A DNA stretch of 64,000 nt from Ovis canadensis (lineage: Eukaryota; Chordata; Mammalia; Artiodactyla; Bovidae), in the NCBI RefSeq assembly GCF_042477335.2, contig NC_091255.1, positions 37,798,501-37,862,500 of the forward strand. The letters run 5' to 3'. Of this stretch, positions 60,001 to 64,000 are shown in pieces. Position 1 is the first letter of the stretch. Each line of letters starts with the position of its first letter. Under the pieces are notes generated by a model. The model was not told the DNA's origin, ran no database searches, and worked only from the letters and a program-made list of their open reading frames with translations. Made by a program: the position numbers and the translations under genes.

Positions 60001-60099
60001 GTAAAGTTCTAGAAGTTCTAATGAAAATACATAGTCTGTGTGACAACTCTCATGTTTGCATAGGTTTTTTTTTGGCTGAGACGGAAGTGATGCTTGAAT

Positions 60100-60540
60100 A
60101 TGTAGGAATAACCATACATATTAGAAGTTAGAGCCATTTACAGTAATACAGTCTGACTTGTTTATGTTGTATATGATCAATGTGTACTGAATTATATTCA
60201 ATATTTTGTAATAACCTATAATGGAATGTAATATGAAAAAAAATAACTGAATCACTTTGCCATATAGCCCATACTAACACAATATTGTAAATCAACTATG
60301 CGTGCCTGTGTGCTAAGTCACTTCAGTTGTGTCTGACTCTTTGCAACCCTGTGAACTGTAGCCCGCCACTCTCCTCTGTCCATGGGATTCTCCAGGCACG
60401 AATATTGGAGTGAATTGCCATGCCCTCCTCCAACCCAGGGATCGAACCTGCATCTCCTGCGACTCCTGCATTGCAGGTGGATTCTTTACTCCTGAGCCAC
60501 TGGGGAAGCCCAAATCAACTATTCTTAAATTAAAAAAAAA
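60100..60540 (+). repeat. Ruminant L1 3' end, split by a Bov-tA
   Basis: GAATTATATTCAATATTTTG, TAACTGAATCACTTTGCCAT, ACACAATATTGTAAATCAAC before the SINE, then AAATCAACTATTCTTAAATT and an A-tail after it. Confidence 0.85.
60300..60511 (-). repeat. Bov-tA SINE with 11-bp TSD, nested in L1
   Basis: Antisense copy (CACTTCAGTTGTGTCTGACT ... CTCCTGAGCCACTGGGGAAG). It is flanked by perfect AAATCAACTAT at 60289-60299 and 60512-60522, which are L1 sequence. Confidence 0.95.
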
Positions 60541-61159
60541 AAATTTCTCTAGTTTTCCAGTGGGTAGTCTCACGTAAACAAGGCATTTCCAAATGACAGC
60601 GTGCATTAGTGAAAATGAAACTGTAGGCAGAGGAAGAAGCAGATAGGAATAAAACTTCCACAATGGCATTTTCTAAAGCAGATTTGACAGAAGGCTGATT
60701 CTGAGAGAAACTGTGAAATAAAAGGTTCTGTGGTTAAATGAGTTCGGGAAATGTGGCCAACTCTAATCCCTGCTATTGGAAATTCACCATAAATATTAGC
60801 ATGGTAAGGAATCTGAGAAGCCTACCAGTAAAGAACCATGAAGAACTTTCTTGTAACTAGTGATGTGCTGTTGGAACACCATCTTACTCCCTGCTCAAGA
60901 AAACGAGAACAGAATGCTGAAGACAGCAGTCCATAGACTTGTCTCTGTTTCTTAGCAACATTTGGCCCAGAACAAAGCAACAGAGAGTGATCAGGCAAAC
61001 ACACAGCTGCTTTAATTCAAGGGACAGCCTCTTTTGTATGTAGCAGATGCTCAGTAAATGTTGTTCCTGTGAATAAACCAATCAAGACAATTCATGGGGA
61101 ATCTGTGTTGAAAGAGGGTTGGAGTAATAAAGGGGAAAAGAATGGAATCAGACTGAGTC

Positions 61160-61400
61160 TCACTTAAGAGCAAGAGTTTATATTTATTAAGAACTCACCA
61201 CGCACCCAGGCTTTATCCATATTGGCTCACTTAGGCTTTGTAATAGTTTTGGGAGGTAGGTGCTAACATCATCCCCATTTTATGGCTGAAGAAACTGGGC
61301 CATTGAGAGTTTCAGTAACCTGGCTGAGGCCATGCAACCAGCAAGTGGCAGAAATGGGATTCAAATCCTCCCTGGCTTTAGAGCCAATGCCTATAACCTT
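61160..61400 (+). repeat. MIR SINE fossil
   Basis: CATCCCCATTTTATGGCTGA, AGAAACTGGGCCATTGAGAG, TTTCAGTAACCTGGCTGAGG, then GCAAGTGGCAGAAATGGGAT. Strong match to the MIR core. Confidence 0.8.
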
Positions 61401-61756
61401 TCACTTTTGCAAGCCCAGCACTTTTGAGTGCTGGCATACTGAGGAATGGAGACATGAAATAGGGACTCTGCCCCAAAGGAGGTGGTTGGTAATGGACATG
61501 GGAAGAGAGTACAGAGACACAAAAAGTACAATTTATTTTTCCAAGGTAACGTTAGTGCCAAGATGAGTGGGATGCCCAGTGGATTAGTTGATTGGACAAG
61601 GCGTTTGAAACCCATAAGGTGCGTTGTGTATGTAAAATATTATCAGAGTTCTTACTAATGATATGATACCACTTTGGAAGACAGGAGAGCTCTGAAGGGG
61701 CTGGTGACTGCGGAGATGATGATAATAATGCTTTTTATAATTCTTTCCAATTTACA

Positions 61757-61932
61757 GGGGCTTCCCTGGTAACTCAGATGGTAAAGAATCTACCTGTAAT
61801 GCTGGAGACCCAGGTTCAGTCCTTGGGTCAGGAAGATCTCCTGGAGAAGGGAATGGCTACCCACTCCAGTATTCTTGCCTGGAGAATCCCATGGACAGAG
61901 GAACTTGGTGGGCTACAGTCCATAGGGTCACA
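61757..61932 (+). repeat. Bov-tA SINE
   Basis: GGGCTTCCCTGGTAACTCAG, GAAGATCTCCTGGAGAAGGG, GAACTTGGTGGGCTACAGTC, ends at GGGTCACAAA (3' truncated). Confidence 0.92.
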
Positions 61933-62029
61933 AATTTTGTATGTTTTATTATGTTTATTTTTCTCTGCAAGCCTTAGGGGGTTATATTACTTACATTATT
62001 AAGTAATAATAATAATCATTATTATTTCC

Positions 62030-62150
62030 GTTGTCCACATGGAAAACTGAGGCCTAAGGGGGTTGAGTGATTGACCAAAAGGCCCCACAGCTTGTACACA
62101 ATGGAACCAGAAGTGGCATCCCTGGTGTCTGGTTCCAAAGCCTGACTTTT
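62030..62150 (+). repeat. MIR SINE fossil
   Basis: GAAAACTGAGGCCTAAGGGG, TTGAGTGATTGACCAAAAGG, CCCCACAGCTTGTACACAAT. Confidence 0.7.
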
Positions 62151-62447
62151 TCTTTCTATCCTCTACTCTCTCTTAGAGGAGGGGGATTTTGAGAGCACAG
62201 GGAGGAGGTTTCAGGCTTAGGGACTGTGGGGGATCGCAGGGACTGTGGTTAGAAACAAGATTTCAGGAAGGTGTTTTAGGAAAGTGGGCTGGGCAAGCCT
62301 AGAGGGAGGGTTGGGGGCAACACGGAAGTGAGGCTGGAGAAGTGGGCTGGGCTTGTCTCTGGCGGGCTCCTGATGCCCCTGGAAGGAATCAGGATGTTAT
62401 TCTGAGATGACTGGAGAACGTTTCAAGGTTTTTAAGCAGAAATGTAA

Positions 62448-62518
62448 ATACATACACACACACATACATACACACACTTAGGCCTGGCAAAAAAAAAAAA
62501 GAGAGAGAGAGAGAGAGA
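62448..62518. repeat. Compound microsatellite (CA)n ... A12 (GA)n
   Basis: ACATACACACACACACATAC, then a 12-A run, then GAGAGAGAGAGAGAGAGAGA. Confidence 0.9.
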
Positions 62519-62647
62519 ACCCTAGGAGGTGAAAGGAATATGTTTGCCAATATAAGATCTCTCTGAGCTCAAGACTTATTTTTTGAGGCCCTACCCCACA
62601 TTATATTAATATCTTAAAATCCACTCAATACATTTATTAAATATACA

Positions 62648-62867
62648 TGTGTGTTAAGTCATTTCAGTTGTGTCTGACTCTTTGTGATCCTATGGACTGT
62701 AGCCTGCCAGGTTCCCCTGTCCATGGGATTCTCCAGGCAAGAATACTGGAGTGGGTTGCCATTATCTTCTTTAGGGGATCTTCCTGACCCAGGGATTGAA
62801 CCCATGTCCCTTACGTCTCCTGCATTGGCAGGTGGGTTTTTTATCACTAGTGCCACCTGGGAGGCCC
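62648..62867 (-). repeat. Bov-tA SINE with imperfect TSD
   Basis: Antisense: CATTTCAGTTGTGTCTGACT, CAGGCAAGAATACTGGAGTG, CACTAGTGCCACCTGGGAGG. Flanked by ATTAAATATACAT and ATTAAACATACAA (two mismatches). Confidence 0.9.
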
Positions 62868-62895
62868 ATATTAAACATACAAGTAATATCTATTT

Positions 62896-63027
62896 GCCTT
62901 GAGAAGGACATGGCAAACCACTCCAGTATTCTTGCCTGGAGAATCTCATGAACACAGGAGCCTGCAGGGCTACAGTCTATAGGGTTGCAAAGAGTCGAAC
63001 ACGACTGAAGTGGCTTAGCAAGCAAGC
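62896..63027 (+). repeat. BovA SINE with 11-bp TSD
   Basis: GAGAAGGACATGGCAAACCA, CTCATGAACACAGGAGCCTG, AACACGACTGAAGTGGCTTA. Flanked by perfect AATATCTATTT at 62885-62895 and 63028-63038. It lies only about 28 bp from the SINE at 62648. Confidence 0.93.
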
Positions 63028-64000
63028 AATATCTATTTCCATTGAATATAAAAAAATAATCATAGTGGAAAAGAAAGAGGGCCTTGATTCAGTAGGACAG
63101 AAATGAAATGTAAAAGGAAAGAGAAAACCCAAGGGATACCCTGAAGGAAGGACCAACAGGACTTTGATGACGCTGGGTTTGAGGAGGGAAATGGAATCAG
63201 AGAATCCTGCCTTTCATCCAGCCTTCACAGCAGCCTAGAAATCTAGGGGCATGACACCAGCCCAGGAGCAATACTTAAGGGGGAAATATGAATTTATTTT
63301 TTAAATTGGAGTAGTAGTCCGTAGCTCACACCCATGACATCGTTTCATCTCTCCCAACTTCAAGACTCTTCTGTTCATGAGGGTTTTCTCCAGTCTTGTT
63401 ACAAAATCATTTTGTCAACTCTAAAGTGACGGGGACTTAATTTGTGTCAAAATAACTCAAGGGAAGGGGTATTTTCAAGAGAGAGGATATAATAAAAGGC
63501 TCTACAGGCAAGAGGGAGAAAAGGAGGACCATGAAAAGGGCATTGGGTCAGTCACAGAGGTGATCCTGACATGAATGTCAGCAGGATGGTGGGGGTGGAA
63601 GCACTGAAGGCGAGGATTAAGGGGTGACAGGTGTCAAGGAGGAGGAAAAAGTTTTCCTGATTTCCCTGGGAGCAAATCTCTCCACCAATCACTATAGGAG
63701 GTGCATTCAGAGGAAATGATTTGGATGGAGAAAGTGGTAGCAGGGCCAACTAGACAGGCCCAGAAAGCAAGTGTAATCAAGGTCATTGCTTGGAGGGCTA
63801 CTTGAGAAGAAAGGGCAATTAATTGTCCTAATAGGAGGATCACCCTCACCCCTCACAACCATCTAAAAGCTTATGTAACAGATGAAATTTCACAAAGCAG
63901 TGAGAAGTTCCCCTGCCACCAGGAACCGAAATTTCTGGGCAAAAGTCACAGGACAGGTACATTTGTGAAGGATACAAATTTATATTTAATCACCTAATTA

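Larger units (their letters stand above)
58960..64000. other. Intergenic DNA upstream of MYH13
   Basis: No exon of a neighbouring gene was found on either strand. Contents: ruminant L1 3' pieces (59310-60000, 60100-60540), five Bov-tA/BovA SINEs, MIRs, a compound microsatellite (62448-62518). 60560-61150, 61400-61750, 62150-62440 and 63040-64000 look unique and noncoding. The neighbouring cluster myosin is expected beyond this edge. Confidence 0.6.

Noticed and set aside
58960..64000. 3' end of the neighbouring cluster myosin
   Set aside because: I looked for LMM exons (e.g. KLRAKSR, EEQANT) on both strands and found none; only repeats and unique DNA.

Overview
This is mammalian nuclear DNA, almost certainly from a ruminant. 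The gene has short exons with GT/AG splice sites and long introns. The introns and flanks are full of Bovidae-type repeats: Bov-tA/Bov-A2 tRNA-like SINEs, ART2/CHR-type tRNA-Glu SINEs and BovB (RTE-clade) LINEs. The exact ruminant species cannot be told by eye.

One protein-coding gene fills most of the window and lies on the minus strand: a sarcomeric class II myosin heavy chain. The N-terminus ([17 protein letters not shown]...), loop 1, loop 2 and the rod match the extraocular/laryngeal 'superfast' isoform MYH13 as I know it. I placed 39 coding exons between 52157 (ATG) and 3953 (TGA). Their lengths are the conserved sarcomeric-myosin set (204, 144, 157, 28, 112, 93, 64, 99, 104, 139 ... 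135, 15). They sum to 5817 nt, giving exactly 1938 codons plus a stop with no internal stop or frameshift, so the gene looks intact. Upstream are a TATA box with a CArG-like element (58909-58958), a short first noncoding exon ending at 58857, a probable second noncoding exon ending at 56934, and an 11-nt leader joined to the ATG exon. The last exon carries a short 3'UTR with an AATAAA signal at 3890-3885.

Layout: 1-3865 is downstream intergenic DNA with MIR-like fossils. 3866-28700 holds the rod (S2 and LMM) exons, the two IQ motifs and the lever. 28559-52157 holds the motor domain: converter, SH1/SH2, loop 2, relay, switch II, switch I, P-loop and SH3-like N-terminus. 52169-58880 is the 5'UTR and promoter region. 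58960-64000 is upstream intergenic DNA, probably facing the 3' end of the next myosin gene of the fast/developmental cluster; from knowledge of the mammalian cluster that neighbour would be MYH8, but it is not in the window.

The rest is mobile-element DNA: a dead BovB of about 3.1 kb inside intron 9, a rearranged BovB with an inverted segment near 54.7 kb, about 35-40 SINEs (several nested, with readable target-site duplications), old L1, L2, MIR and hAT fossils, a mariner-like MITE, a 48-bp minisatellite and several microsatellites. I found no second gene, no functional RNA gene and no sign of a novel biological system. The most useful second-look items are unusual splice sites in MYH13, a SINE ending a few bases from a motor-domain 5' splice site, the promoter element cluster, and the rearranged repeats.
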